The position numbers and the translations under genes were made by a program. Below the pieces are notes generated by a model. That model was not told where the DNA came from, made no database searches, and saw nothing but the letters and a program-made list of their open reading frames with translations. Positions 1 through 9,349 of a DNA stretch of 64,000 nt are shown here, one piece after another. How positions within the stretch are numbered: position 1 is the first letter of the stretch; each line of letters starts with the position of its first letter. This DNA comes from Geothrix sp. 21YS21S-2 (lineage in GTDB: Bacteria > Acidobacteriota > Holophagae > Holophagales > Holophagaceae), in the NCBI RefSeq assembly GCF_030846775.1, contig NZ_CP132910.1, positions 5,087,001 through 5,151,000 on the forward strand, written 5' to 3'.

Positions 1-36
1 CCTCACGGCCGGAGAGCCTTGTCTAGTGTCGCCGCG

Positions 37-1596
37 ATGGATCCCCTATACTTTGTCCTTCAGGGGGGCCTCGTGCCTGAACGGACGTCCATTTCCATCA
101 GGGACCGGCACGGCTTCGAGCGGGCCGTGCCCGCCCAGAACGTCATGGTGCTCGGCCGCCAGAGCCAGTGCGACGTGGTGCTCTCCGACAGCATGGTCAG
201 CCGCAACCACCTGAAGATCGAGTTCGCCGGCGACGCCTGGTGGGTGGAGGACCTGGGGTCCAGCCACGGCACCTACTTCAAGGACCAGCGGGTCACCCGC
301 ATGGCCTGGGAGCCCGGCAGCACCGTGCGCGTGGCGGACGGAGCCTACTACCTGACCCTTCGCGCGGAATCTGCCTTCGCCTCCGAGGTGAACCTCCAGG
401 CCATCCTCAAGACCGCCGGCCTCCTGGCGGGGGACACGGAACTGGACGACCTGCTGGAGCAGACCCTGGACCGCCTCCTGGCCATCTCGGGCACCGACCG
501 CGGCTTCCTCATGCTGCCCGAGAGCGGGGAGCTGGTGGTGAAGGTCCAGCGGAACCTCGGCGCCGAGATGGAGAAGAACATCCACCTCTCCATGAGCAGC
601 GTGCACAAGGTCTTCGAGCAGGGCGACGCGGTGTGGATCCACAACGTGGCCACGGACGAGGCCCTCATGGCCCAGAAGTCCGTCATCAACCTCCAGCTCA
701 AGACCATCCTCTGCCTGCCCCTGCAGGTGCAGGGCGAGCGCATCGGCGTCGTGTACCTGGACAGCCGGAAGATCGTCAGCGAGCCCGTGGACCGGCCCAC
801 CTTCGAGGCCATCGTGGCGCTGTGCGCCATCGCCATCGAGCGCACCCGGCTGGCCGAGGCGAACCTGCGCAACCAGGTGCTGGCCACCGTGGGCCAGGTG
901 GCGTCGAGCATCGTCCACGATTTCAAGAACGGCCTGTTCGTGGTGGGCGGCCACGCCCAGCTGCTGGGCGCCACCATCAAGGACGACTACTGCCGGCACC
1001 ACCTGGACCAGATCCTTTCCGCCGTGGACCGCCTCAGCCGGCTCAGCGCGGACATCCTGGACTACGCCAAGGTGCGCGAACCCAAGCGCGAGACCGTGGA
1101 GCTGGGGTCCTACCTGGGTGCCATGGTGGAGCCCCTGCAGCCCCGCGCGGCGGAAGCGGGGGCGGCGCTGCGGTGCGAAGGCGAGGCCTGCCCGGTCAGC
1201 ATCGACAAGCACCGGTTCGCCCGGGTGGTGGAGAACCTGGTGGCCAACTCCATCGACGCCCTGGAGGGCCAGGAGGCCGGCGAGGTCCGCCTGCTCTGGA
1301 AGCGGGTGCCGGAGGGCACCCAGATCGTGGTGCGGGACAACGGCAAGGGCATTCCCAGGAAGGTCCTCAAGCGGATCTTCGAGCCCTTCTTCAGCCACGG
1401 CAAGCGCAAGGGCACGGGCCTGGGCATGGCCACGGTGAAGAAGATCGTGGAGGAGCACGGCGGCACGGTGGTGGTGGTCAGCGAGGAGGGCCAGGGCACG
1501 GTCGTGACCATCATCCTGCCCGACGCCTCGGGCAGGCAGCCCCAGGGCGCCGTGGAGGATTCCACGGACGAGTTCCGCATCCGGGAGGGGCTGTGA
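37..1596 (+). CDS. FHA-GAF sensor histidine kinase, cytoplasmic
   Basis: A soluble histidine kinase with no membrane segment. An FHA domain (about residues 25-100, motif LGRQSQCDVVLSD..VSRNHL) would bind phosphothreonine. A GAF domain follows (about 125-275), then a dimerisation helix with the phospho-accepting H294 in SIVHDFKN, then an ATPase domain (N-box near N400, DNGKGIP near 434, GTGLGM). No receiver is present, so the partner regulator lies elsewhere. The ATG at 37 is used; an in-frame TTG at 19 has GGAGAG just upstream, and the frame stays open to the window edge, so the true start could be earlier. The stop overlaps the ispF start, so the two are probably co-transcribed. Confidence 0.85.
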   Translation: MDPLYFVLQGGLVPERTSISIRDRHGFERAVPAQNVMVLGRQSQCDVVLSDSMVSRNHLKIEFAGDAWWVEDLGSSHGTYFKDQRVTRMAWEPGSTVRVADGAYYLTLRAESAFASEVNLQAILKTAGLLAGDTELDDLLEQTLDRLLAISGTDRGFLMLPESGELVVKVQRNLGAEMEKNIHLSMSSVHKVFEQGDAVWIHNVATDEALMAQKSVINLQLKTILCLPLQVQGERIGVVYLDSRKIVSEPVDRPTFEAIVALCAIAIERTRLAEANLRNQVLATVGQVASSIVHDFKNGLFVVGGHAQLLGATIKDDYCRHHLDQILSAVDRLSRLSADILDYAKVREPKRETVELGSYLGAMVEPLQPRAAEAGAALRCEGEACPVSIDKHRFARVVENLVANSIDALEGQEAGEVRLLWKRVPEGTQIVVRDNGKGIPRKVLKRIFEPFFSHGKRKGTGLGMATVKKIVEEHGGTVVVVSEEGQGTVVTIILPDASGRQPQGAVEDSTDEFRIREGL

Positions 1597-2078
1597 TCCG
1601 GGTGGGCCAGGGCTTCGACGTGCACCGCTTCGCGGAGCCCGGGGACGGACGGCCCCTGGTGCTCATGGGCTGCCGGGTGGCCCACGACCGGGGCCTCCTG
1701 GGCCACAGCGACGCGGACGTCATGGTCCACGCCCTCATGGACGCCCTGCTGGGCGCGGCCGGCCTGGGCGACATCGGCCAGCACTTCCCGGATACGGATC
1801 CCGCCTACCGCGGCGCCGATTCCGTCGACCTCCTGGCCGCGGTGATGACCGCCCTGAAGGCCGGCGGATGGAGCGTCGTGAATGCCGACGTGTGCCTGAT
1901 CGGGGAGCGCCCGAAGCTCGCTCCGCACCGGGATGCCATGCGGGCCCGCATCGCGCCCGTCCTGGGGCTCGCGCCCCAGGACCTCAACGTCAAGGCCACC
2001 ACCACCGAGAAGCTGGGCTTCACGGGGCGGGGCGAGGGCCTGGCGGCGCAGGCCGTGGTGCTCATCGGGCGAGACTGA
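1593..2078 (+). CDS. ispF: 2-C-methyl-D-erythritol 2,4-cyclodiphosphate synthase
   Basis: Fifth enzyme of the MEP isoprenoid pathway. It cyclises CDP-ME 2-phosphate to ME-cPP with release of CMP. The 161-residue length is typical. Metal ligands D9 and H11 in GFDVHRF and H46 in ADVMVHALMDALLGA are present, as is the C-terminal KATTTEKLGFTGRGEG motif. The GTG start overlaps the upstream kinase stop by 4 nt (GTGA), implying translational coupling. The 3' end overlaps the convergent Hsp20 gene by 17 nt. ispG, two steps later in the pathway after ME-cPP, lies at 31 kb. Confidence 0.96.
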   Translation: MIRVGQGFDVHRFAEPGDGRPLVLMGCRVAHDRGLLGHSDADVMVHALMDALLGAAGLGDIGQHFPDTDPAYRGADSVDLLAAVMTALKAGGWSVVNADVCLIGERPKLAPHRDAMRARIAPVLGLAPQDLNVKATTTEKLGFTGRGEGLAAQAVVLIGRD

Positions 2079-2529
2079 TCTCGATCTTCTTGGGCTGGAC
2101 CTCGGGCACCTTGGGCAGCGTCAGGGTGAGCACGCCGTCCTTGAGGTCGGCGGCCACCTTGCCGGCGTCCACGCCGTCGGGGAGGTTGAAGCTGCGCGTG
2201 AAGGAGCCGTTGCTGCGCTCGAGCATGAAGACGTTCTCGTGCTCTCCACGCGCGCGCGCCTCACGCTTGCCGGTGACGGTGATGCGGTTGCCGGTGAGGT
2301 TGATCTCCACGTCCTCGCGGCGGATGCCGGGCAGGTCGGCCTCGAACACGTAGGCCCCGGGCGTCTCCCGGATATCGAAGGAAGGCGTGAAGGCGGTCTG
2401 GAGGTCCAGGTTGAAGTCCAGGTCCCGGAAGGGGTCCCACCTCAGGAAGTTCCTCATGAGGCCGAAGGGCTCGAAGGCGGGGGTGAGGGTGGCGGGGGTG
2501 GTTCGGTTGTCGCGGCGATTGAGGTTCAT
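2062..2529 (-). CDS. Hsp20/alpha-crystallin small heat shock protein
   Basis: A 155-residue ATP-independent holdase chaperone. The N-terminus contains RNFLRWDPFRDLD, typical of class A small heat shock proteins. The alpha-crystallin domain spans about residues 45-140, with FEADLPGIRREDVEI and the GVLTLTLPK motif near its end. A C-terminal IEISL segment can act as the I-x-I anchor for oligomer assembly. AGGAGA lies 5 nt before the ATG, and a promoter-like element lies about 75 nt upstream (2604-2632). The gene stands alone; its 3' end overlaps convergent ispF. Confidence 0.95.
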   Translation of the reverse strand: MNLNRRDNRTTPATLTPAFEPFGLMRNFLRWDPFRDLDFNLDLQTAFTPSFDIRETPGAYVFEADLPGIRREDVEINLTGNRITVTGKREARARGEHENVFMLERSNGSFTRSFNLPDGVDAGKVAADLKDGVLTLTLPKVPEVQPKKIEISLAR

Positions 2530-2603
2530 GGAAGTCTCCTTGGGTTGAGGCTGGAAACCACGGCCGGCCCGGGTTCCGGAAGGTGGATTCCAGTGGCGAA
2601 GAA

Positions 2604-2632
2604 AATATGCGTGTTAGCGACTAATGTGTCAA
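2604..2632 (-). promoter_or_regulatory. Candidate hsp20 promoter with spacer inverted repeat
   Basis: Read on the minus strand: TTGACA at 2632-2627, a 17-nt spacer, then CATATT at 2609-2604 as -10. The wider CTTGAC...CATATTT also resembles RpoH-type promoters known from alphaproteobacteria. The spacer holds TTAG-TCG-CTAA, a small inverted repeat where a repressor could bind. It is not a CIRCE element. Confidence 0.5.
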
Positions 2633-2744
2633 GCCCCCTCCGGCAATTTTTCCTTCCTGAAATTGAGGCGCATGTCCGTTTCATGACAAACCGGCCGGAA
2701 GGGTGGGCTAAATTGGGTCAGTGTTCACCTCCCGTGGGGATTTC

Positions 2745-5700
2745 ATGCCGGAAGGCCGTCGATGGTTGGCCAGATGCCTCCTGCTGGTCCTGGCCCTGGC
2801 CGGCTGTCTTGAAGCACAAGTCCAGACTTATCGCCACTTCGATGACCGTGACGGCCTTCCGCAGAGCCAGGTGACCGCGCTCCTGGAGGACCGGGACGGG
2901 TTCCTGTGGGCCGGCACGGCCGAGGGCGTGGCCCGGCTGGGGGCTTCGGGGTTCCAGCCCTTCGGCGCCAAGCAGGGCCTGACCGCCCTGGACGTCACCG
3001 ACATGCTGCAGGACCGTGCCGGGGCCATCTGGGTGGCCGGCCAGGAGGGCGGCGTGGACCGCATCCTGGGCGGGACCATCACCCACTTCGGGGAGGCCCA
3101 GGGTCTGGCGGTCCTCAACGTCAACTGCCTGGTGGAGAACGCCGCCGGCGAGATCCTCGCGGGAACCCGGCTGGGGCTCTACCGGTTGCGGGGCGGCCGG
3201 TTCGAGGCCGTGGACCTGCCCGGCGGGTGGAACCGGCAGCCCATCTTCTCCATGGCCGTGGATGCCCAGGGGCGCGTCTGGCTGGGTTCCCTCAAGGACC
3301 GCATCGCCCGGTGGGACGGCAATACCCTGGCCGACGGGGTGCTGCCCGGACCCATGACCTCGCGCTTCCGCCGCCTGCGCACGGACGCCTCCGGCCACGT
3401 GTGGGCCCTTTGCGCCGATGCCCTCTACCGCCTGGGCCAGGGCCTGACGTGGTTCCAGGATCCCCTGCCCGGACTGGACCGGAAGGTGCGGTTCCGGAAC
3501 GTCCAGGTGACCCCGCAGGGCGAGCTGCTCCTGGCCATGGACGCCGATGGCGCCTACCTGCGCAGCCCCTCCGGAGTGGGCCGCGTGCTTTCCTACCTGG
3601 ACGGCCTGCCCCGGGAAGGGGTGGCCTCCGTCCTCCGGGACAGCCGGGGCGACCTGTGGTTCGGCACGGACGGCGCGGGTCTGGTGGCCGAGGCCGTGCC
3701 GGGCCTGCTGTGCCTGGAGAAGGACGTGCGCACCGGCATCGGCCTGGGCCTGGGCATCGTGCTCTCCTTCGCGGAGCTCGGCCCGGACCGGATGCTCATC
3801 GGCGGCACCACCGGGCTCCACATGTGGGAGCGGGGCCGGGGCGTCACCGGCGCCTGGGACCAGATCTCGGGCCTGCCCAGCAACGTGGTGTGGGGCATCG
3901 CCCCGCGCCGCATGGGCGGCGCCTGGATATGCACCCACAAGGGCCTGGTGATCTGGGAGCGGGGCCGGATCCGCAAGGGTCCCAGGGCCCTGGAGAACGT
4001 GTTCGTATCGTCCGTGCTGGTCCACCGGGGCCGGCTGTGGGCCTGCACTTTCGAGCAGGGGCTCGTGGAGATGGACCTGGACGGGACCTTCATCGCCCGC
4101 CACCCGGCGCCCGTGGAAGTGGGTGAACCCTCCATCCTGGCCATCGTCCCCCGGGGGGAGGGCCTCCTGGCCGCCACCCGGTACGGCGTATACGCCTTCC
4201 AGGACGGCGTCTACCGGCCCGCGCTGCGCGGCACGCCCCTGGGCACCCGATCCATCTCGAGCCTCTACGTGGGCCCCGCGGGCGACCTCTGGGTGGGGAC
4301 CGGCAGCGACGGGGTCTTCAGCTTTCCCCAGGGCGAGGACGGCCCGTGCGACACCTACACCGAGGCCAACGCCCGGATCCACGGGCGCGTGGGCTGGATC
4401 TCCCGCCTGGGCAACGGCGACCTGGTGGTGGGCCACGCCCGGGGCCTCTCCGTCCTGCGCGCGGGCCGCACCGGGCCGAGGGTCATGCAGATCACCCGGA
4501 ACCTCGGGCTGCTCTCCAACGAGACCTCGGATTCCGCGGTGTGCCGGGACCACCTGGGCCGGCTCTGGATCGGCATGGCGGGGGGCCTGTGCATCCTGGA
4601 CCCCGCCGCGGACCTGCCCGAGCCGCGCCTGCCCAAGCCGCGGATCCTGGACGCCACGGTGGGAACCCTGGCCTTCGGGCTGCCCGTGAACATCGTCCTG
4701 CCCCCCACGCCGGGCACCCTCACCCTGCGGTTCGACGCCGCCAAGCCGCTCCCGCCCGAGAACCCCTCCTACCAGGTGTGGATCGACGGCGCCTGGCGCC
4801 AGGTGGAGCAGTCCAGCAACCTCTTCCAGATCGCCCGGCTGGGCCCGGGCGTCCTCTCCGTGCGGGTGCGGGCCAGCGACGGCCTGTCCTGGACGGAGTC
4901 GGACACGGTGCGCATCCGGGTCCGGGCGGCCTGGTACCAGACGGCCTGGGCGCGCACGGCCTTCGTGCTGGCCGGGGTGCTGGCGTTCCTCCTGCTGGTG
5001 GACGTCCGGATCAGGCAGGTCCGGAGGCGATCCCGCATGCTGGAGATCAAGGTGCAGGAACGCACCGAGGAGCTCACCCTGCGCAACCGCTCCCTGGAGC
5101 GGCTCCACCACCAGCTCAAGCGCAGCCTGGAGGGCCGCGTCCAGCTCATGAACACCATCACCCACGACCTGCGGTCGCCCCTGACCAGCATCCTGATCTC
5201 CGTGGAGCGGCTGGAGGAGAACCAGGACCTCGGCGGTTCCGGCAAGTCCGCCCTCAAGGTGGTGGCCCGGGAGGCCCAGCGCGTGGAGCGCCTGCTCAAG
5301 CACCTCCTGGACAGCAGCAGGGCCGAGAGCCTCACCGACGGCCTCAACTTCCGCGTGTGCCACCCGGGCGAGATCATGGAGGGCCTCTCCGAGACGCTGC
5401 GCATGAAGGCCGAGTCCCGGGACCTCACGGCCCGCATCGCCCTGGACCCCATGGGGGACCGCACCTGGATCCTGGCCGACGCCGAGTCCATGCAGCAGGT
5501 TCTCTTCAACCTCATCGAGAACGCCCTGAAGTTCACCTCCGCCCCCGGCGAGATCGGCATCCGCTCGCGCCTTGAGCCCCCATGCTGGGTGCTGGAGGTG
5601 TGGGACACGGGCCGCGGCATCGACCCCGCCCAGGCCGCGGACCTCTTCAAGCCCTTCAGCCAGGCCCGGGAGGCCGACGCGACCCTGGGCTGGGGTCTGG

Positions 5701-5858
5701 GCCTGAGCATCTGCAGGACGCTGGTGGAGGCCCACCAGGGCACCATCGAGGTGGCCAGCGCCATCGGGAAGGGCTCCACGTTCAAGGTGTCGCTGCCGCT
5801 CGTGACGGCGAACCCGGAACAGGCGCAGGCGGCCGAAGGGCCTACCCGCGTTCCCTGA
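2745..5858 (+). CDS. Beta-propeller (Reg_prop/Y_Y_Y) membrane histidine kinase
   Basis: A two-component sensor of about 1037 residues. A signal peptide (LLLVLALAGC) is followed by two-component-propeller repeats of the LWxGTxxGvxRL type to about residue 630. A Y_Y_Y-like beta-sandwich follows (about 640-725), then one membrane helix (about 732-755), a short coiled coil, and a kinase core with H807 in THDLRSPLTS, NLIENALKF, DTGRGID and GLGLS. It lacks the receiver and AraC-type domains often found at the end of Bacteroidetes relatives, so signal output needs a separate regulator. The ATG at 2745 has GTGGGGA just upstream and begins a proper signal peptide; GTG at 2721 is the alternative. The 3' end overlaps cca by 17 nt. 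Confidence 0.9.
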   Translation: MPEGRRWLARCLLLVLALAGCLEAQVQTYRHFDDRDGLPQSQVTALLEDRDGFLWAGTAEGVARLGASGFQPFGAKQGLTALDVTDMLQDRAGAIWVAGQEGGVDRILGGTITHFGEAQGLAVLNVNCLVENAAGEILAGTRLGLYRLRGGRFEAVDLPGGWNRQPIFSMAVDAQGRVWLGSLKDRIARWDGNTLADGVLPGPMTSRFRRLRTDASGHVWALCADALYRLGQGLTWFQDPLPGLDRKVRFRNVQVTPQGELLLAMDADGAYLRSPSGVGRVLSYLDGLPREGVASVLRDSRGDLWFGTDGAGLVAEAVPGLLCLEKDVRTGIGLGLGIVLSFAELGPDRMLIGGTTGLHMWERGRGVTGAWDQISGLPSNVVWGIAPRRMGGAWICTHKGLVIWERGRIRKGPRALENVFVSSVLVHRGRLWACTFEQGLVEMDLDGTFIARHPAPVEVGEPSILAIVPRGEGLLAATRYGVYAFQDGVYRPALRGTPLGTRSISSLYVGPAGDLWVGTGSDGVFSFPQGEDGPCDTYTEANARIHGRVGWISRLGNGDLVVGHARGLSVLRAGRTGPRVMQITRNLGLLSNETSDSAVCRDHLGRLWIGMAGGLCILDPAADLPEPRLPKPRILDATVGTLAFGLPVNIVLPPTPGTLTLRFDAAKPLPPENPSYQVWIDGAWRQVEQSSNLFQIARLGPGVLSVRVRASDGLSWTESDTVRIRVRAAWYQTAWARTAFVLAGVLAFLLLVDVRIRQVRRRSRMLEIKVQERTEELTLRNRSLERLHHQLKRSLEGRVQLMNTITHDLRSPLTSILISVERLEENQDLGGSGKSALKVVAREAQRVERLLKHLLDSSRAESLTDGLNFRVCHPGEIMEGLSETLRMKAESRDLTARIALDPMGDRTWILADAESMQQVLFNLIENALKFTSAPGEIGIRSRLEPPCWVLEVWDTGRGIDPAQAADLFKPFSQAREADATLGWGLGLSICRTLVEAHQGTIEVASAIGKGSTFKVSLPLVTANPEQAQAAEGPTRVP

Positions 5859-7215
5859 GCCAGGCTCCGGCGAGGGCCTCGAGTTTTTCCGGCAGGTTCA
5901 GGGTGGGGTCGTCCATGACCTTTTCCAGGAGGAACCCCTGAAGTTCCCCCAGCCAGGGCCCGCCCTTGCGGTTCGCCCTGGCCATGAGGGCGCGGCCGTC
6001 CAGGGCCAGGGCCTTCACGTGCAGGGGCGGATCGGCCTGGGCCAGGGCCTCCAGGCGCGCCATCACGGCCCGGTGCTCCTCGAAGCACGTCTCGTCCCCG
6101 ACGCCCTTGCCGGACTGGTCCGCCAGGCGGAAGACGCCCCAGCGCTCCAGGGACAGGCCGTCCTCCCGGAGGCGCTTGAGGAACCGGCGGCAGGCGGGAT
6201 CGCCCCAGTCGGGGCCGGGATGGGTGCCATGGTGGGCCACCAGGGCGGTCACGTCCCGGGCGAGGGCGCCCGATGCCCGCAGGCGGGTCAGGATCTCCCC
6301 GGCGATGCGCACCGACACGGGCTCGTGGCCGTAGAAGTGGATGTGGCCCTGGGCGTCCTCGGTCTTGCGCGCGGGCTTGCCGCAGTCGTGGAGGAGCGCG
6401 GCCCATCGCAGGCCCGGGTCGGGGGGGGTGCGGCGCACCACTTCCAGGGTGTGCTCCCAGACGGGATAGGCGTGGTAGCGGTTCTGGGGGCACCCGATCA
6501 TGGGGAGGAGCTCGGCCAGCCACAGGCCCAGGAGGCCCGTGGAGGCCAGGGCCGAGAGGCCCTTGCCGGGCTGCAGGCCGCACAGGAGCTTGGTCAGCTC
6601 GGTCATGGCCCGCTCGACCGAGACCTTTTCCGCCACCTCCAGGCGCCTCGGAATGGCGGCGAGGGTCCCGCGCTCGATGTCGAAGTCCAGCTGGGAAGCG
6701 AAGCGGCAGGCCCGAAGGCACCGGAGTCCGTCCTCCTTGAAGCGGTCCAGGGGGTCGCCCACGGCGCGGATGGTGCCCGAGGCCAGGTCCTCCCGGCCCC
6801 CGAAGGGATCCACCAGGAAGGCCTCCCAGTCGCCGTCGTCCAGGGCGTGGGCGGGCAGGGCCATGGCGTTGATCGTGAAGTCCCGGCGGGCAAGGTCCTC
6901 CTCGAGGGCCACGCCGAGCTTCACGGACTCGGGGCGCCGCCCGTCCACGTAGACCTCGTCGCCCCGGAAGGTGGTGATCTCGAAGCCCCGGGCGCCGACC
7001 ATGACCGTCACGGTGCCGTGCTGCAGCCCGGTGGGGATGACGCGCAGGCCCGCGGCCCGCGCCCGGGCCGTGACCTCCTCCGGGAGGAGCGCGGTGGCCA
7101 GGTCCCAGTCGGGGCTGGGACGGTCCAGCAGGAGGTCCCGCACCGCGCCGCCCACCAGCACGAGCCCGGATTCCGGTCCCAGGGCCTGGTGGAGGGTGCG
7201 AAGGAGGTTCCTCAT
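5842..7215 (-). CDS. cca: CCA tRNA nucleotidyltransferase with HD domain
   Basis: Class II polymerase-beta-type nucleotidyltransferase that adds or repairs the tRNA 3' CCA end. The head has VLVGGAVRDLLL and the catalytic DWD pair, followed by EITTFR and the RRDFTINAMAL motif. The middle holds an RNA-binding neck (RCLRACRFASQL). An HD phosphohydrolase domain follows (HTLEV...LLHDCGKP...FYGHE). At 457 residues it matches the HD-containing bacterial enzymes. It runs towards the preceding kinase and overlaps its end by 17 nt; the HAD gene lies 9 nt upstream on the same strand. Confidence 0.93.
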   Translation of the reverse strand: MRNLLRTLHQALGPESGLVLVGGAVRDLLLDRPSPDWDLATALLPEEVTARARAAGLRVIPTGLQHGTVTVMVGARGFEITTFRGDEVYVDGRRPESVKLGVALEEDLARRDFTINAMALPAHALDDGDWEAFLVDPFGGREDLASGTIRAVGDPLDRFKEDGLRCLRACRFASQLDFDIERGTLAAIPRRLEVAEKVSVERAMTELTKLLCGLQPGKGLSALASTGLLGLWLAELLPMIGCPQNRYHAYPVWEHTLEVVRRTPPDPGLRWAALLHDCGKPARKTEDAQGHIHFYGHEPVSVRIAGEILTRLRASGALARDVTALVAHHGTHPGPDWGDPACRRFLKRLREDGLSLERWGVFRLADQSGKGVGDETCFEEHRAVMARLEALAQADPPLHVKALALDGRALMARANRKGGPWLGELQGFLLEKVMDDPTLNLPEKLEALAGAWLRERG

Positions 7216-7224
7216 GCATCCATC

Positions 7225-8214
7225 CTAGTGCGGAAGGTGGTGGGGCGCTTCACCCACCCGCGCCTTCAGGGCGGATTTGCGCTCCTCGACGATCTGGGCG
7301 GCGATGCGCTCCACCTGCATCATCAGCCAGTCCGAGGTGGGGCTGCCCTCGCGGTAGTCGGCGGGGCCGTAGTGGTCGATGCGCCCGTCCCGGCGAAGGC
7401 GGTCCACCTGCCGCAGGCTCCGGGGGTTGGCCGGGTCGTACACGGCGTAGCCGGTGCCGTGGTTCTGCCGCATCACGGAAAAGGCCGGCACGTCCGAGGG
7501 GCCGTCGGCGATGTAGATCATGTGGTGGAAGGGCACCCGGCGGTCCTCGGGGCGCATGGTGGAGTTCACCTCGATGGTGGCGTTCACGTTGCTGCCCTTG
7601 TTGATCTCGAAGAGGGCGCGGGTCTTGCTGGTGTTGTCGTAGGCCACGGCGATCTGGGAGATGCCCTGGGTCTCGGGCAGGAGCGCCTCGTAGGTGGGCA
7701 GGTCCAGGTCCACGGTGGCGTCGGGGTCGAAGCCCGGCGGGGCCGGGGACTCCAGGAACTCCGAGGCCCAGATGCCCTTCACGAAGGGCTTGATGGCCGA
7801 GCCCTCGATCATGGCCTTGAGGCCCGTGGAAACCACGTAGTGCTCCAGCCGCAGTTCGAACCTGCGGGCCTCGGGGTCGTCCTCGAGGCGCCGCTGGATC
7901 CGCTCGAAGAAGTCCGGCAGCCCCGGGTGGAAGACGATGCCCCCGCCCAGCTCCCGCAGCCGCGCGTTGGTGAGCCCGGGCATGCGGCCGTGGTGGACGT
8001 AGGTCAGCAGGTGGTTCAGGTAGGCCGTGTCCGGGTGGAGGGTCACGTCCAGGCGGGCGAAGAACCCCGGCAGGGCGTTCACCTCCCGCCAGAAGGCCGT
8101 CTCGTCCACGCCGAAGGCCTTGAAGATCGGCTCCTGCATGTAGCCGGGAATCAATGTCTTGTCGAAGTCCCAGACCATGGCGATGACGTTCTGGGGATGG
8201 AGGGGTGTGGACAC
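7225..8214 (-). CDS. HAD superfamily phosphohydrolase
   Basis: A 329-residue protein with the HAD nucleophile motif WDFDKTLI near the N-terminus and a C-terminal IADGPSDVPAF metal-binding motif. A cap insertion lies between them. The substrate is unknown; the size and large helical insert argue against a simple phosphoserine phosphatase. It starts with GTG (GGGAG 4 nt upstream) and runs into cca, so the two are probably one transcript. It is divergent from the cysteine desulfurase gene, with about 65 nt between the starts. Confidence 0.8.
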   Translation of the reverse strand: MSTPLHPQNVIAMVWDFDKTLIPGYMQEPIFKAFGVDETAFWREVNALPGFFARLDVTLHPDTAYLNHLLTYVHHGRMPGLTNARLRELGGGIVFHPGLPDFFERIQRRLEDDPEARRFELRLEHYVVSTGLKAMIEGSAIKPFVKGIWASEFLESPAPPGFDPDATVDLDLPTYEALLPETQGISQIAVAYDNTSKTRALFEINKGSNVNATIEVNSTMRPEDRRVPFHHMIYIADGPSDVPAFSVMRQNHGTGYAVYDPANPRSLRQVDRLRRDGRIDHYGPADYREGSPTSDWLMMQVERIAAQIVEERKSALKARVGEAPHHLPH

Positions 8215-8279
8215 GGTGCTCCCGGGGGCTGTCCCTTCGATACTACCTTCGTTGCCCGCAACCCGGCGACAATGACCGG

Positions 8280-9320
8280 ATGGAACGGTTCTACTTCGAC
8301 GCCAACGCCTCCACGCCCCCCCTGCCCGAGGTGCTCGCCGCCCAGGCCCGGGCCGTGGCCCAGGCCTGGGCCAACCCCACCAGCACGCACCGGGAGGGCC
8401 AGCGGGCCCGGCACCTCCTGGAGGAGGCCCGGCGCGTGGTGGCCGGGGAGCTGGGCGCCGCGCCGGGGGAGCTGGTCTTCTGCGCCAGCGCCACCGAGGC
8501 GCTCCACCTGCTCGTCCGGGGCCTGCAGCCCCGTCTGGGCAACCGCCCCGCCTGCGTCTTCCCGGGCGAGCACAGCGCCTGCCTGAATCCCCTGAAGGAC
8601 TGGACCCAGGTGCGCTGGCTGCCCTGCGACACCGCGGGCGCCGCCACCGTGGTGCAGATGGCCGCCAGCAACGAGACCGGGATCCTCTACGCCATGCCCC
8701 CGGCCCCCGGGGCGGTGCGGATCATGGACGCCGCCCAGGCCTGGGGCAAGGTGCCCGTGGATCTCACGGCCTGCGACGCCGCGGTCTTCTCCGGCCACAA
8801 GATGGGCGGCCCCCGGGGCGCGGCCCTGCTCTGGATGCGCCCGGACCTGCCCTGGACCCCGGTCATGGAGGGCCCGCAGGAGCGCCGCCGCCGGGGAGGA
8901 ACCGAGGACCTGGCGGCCATCCTGGGACTGGCCGAGGCCGCCAGGGCCGTTCCCGGCCGGGTGCAGGCCAACGCGGACCTGGCGCCCCTGCGCGACCTCC
9001 TGGAGGAGGAGGTGCTGGGGTGGTCCACGGACTACGAGGTCCTGGGGCGGGGACGGGCCCGGCTGCCCAACACCAGCGCCCTCCTGCTCCGGGGCCACAA
9101 CGGGGAATCGGTGCAGATCGCCCTGGACCTGGCGGGCTTTGCCGTCAGCACCGGTTCCGCCTGCCACAGCGGCGCCACCCGGCCCAGCCACGCCGTCACC
9201 TCCCTGGGCTACTCCGAGGTCGAGGCGCGCAGCGTGATCCGGGTCTCGATGCTGCCCGGAACGCCCCGGGCCGCCGTGGAGGCCCTCGCCGCGGCCCTGA
9301 AGCGGGTGCTGAAGCGCTAG
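8280..9320 (+). CDS. Cysteine desulfurase (NifS/IscS-type, class V aminotransferase)
   Basis: A PLP enzyme that takes sulfur from cysteine as an enzyme persulfide for Fe-S or thio-nucleoside synthesis. Family motifs: NPTSTHREG, SATEALHL, ASNETG, DAAQAWGKVPVDL, the Schiff-base lysine K174 in FSGHKMGG, and the persulfide cysteine C295 in STGSACHSG. At 346 residues it is shorter than IscS (about 400). No iscU, sufB or nifU lies beside it. Sulfur-using ttcA and a sulfurtransferase lie within 9 kb, which is suggestive only. The ATG at 8280 is preferred because upstream codons are not family-like. Confidence 0.9.
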   Translation: MERFYFDANASTPPLPEVLAAQARAVAQAWANPTSTHREGQRARHLLEEARRVVAGELGAAPGELVFCASATEALHLLVRGLQPRLGNRPACVFPGEHSACLNPLKDWTQVRWLPCDTAGAATVVQMAASNETGILYAMPPAPGAVRIMDAAQAWGKVPVDLTACDAAVFSGHKMGGPRGAALLWMRPDLPWTPVMEGPQERRRRGGTEDLAAILGLAEAARAVPGRVQANADLAPLRDLLEEEVLGWSTDYEVLGRGRARLPNTSALLLRGHNGESVQIALDLAGFAVSTGSACHSGATRPSHAVTSLGYSEVEARSVIRVSMLPGTPRAAVEALAAALKRVLKR

Positions 9321-9349
9321 ACTGGGGCCATCCACCCTCGGAGGCACCA

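Noticed and set aside
2718-5735. Minus-strand open frame of about 1000 codons opposite the propeller kinase
   Set aside because: GC-rich DNA leaves long antisense frames open; the translation is low-complexity Gly/Ala/His/Pro-rich and the plus strand carries clear domains.
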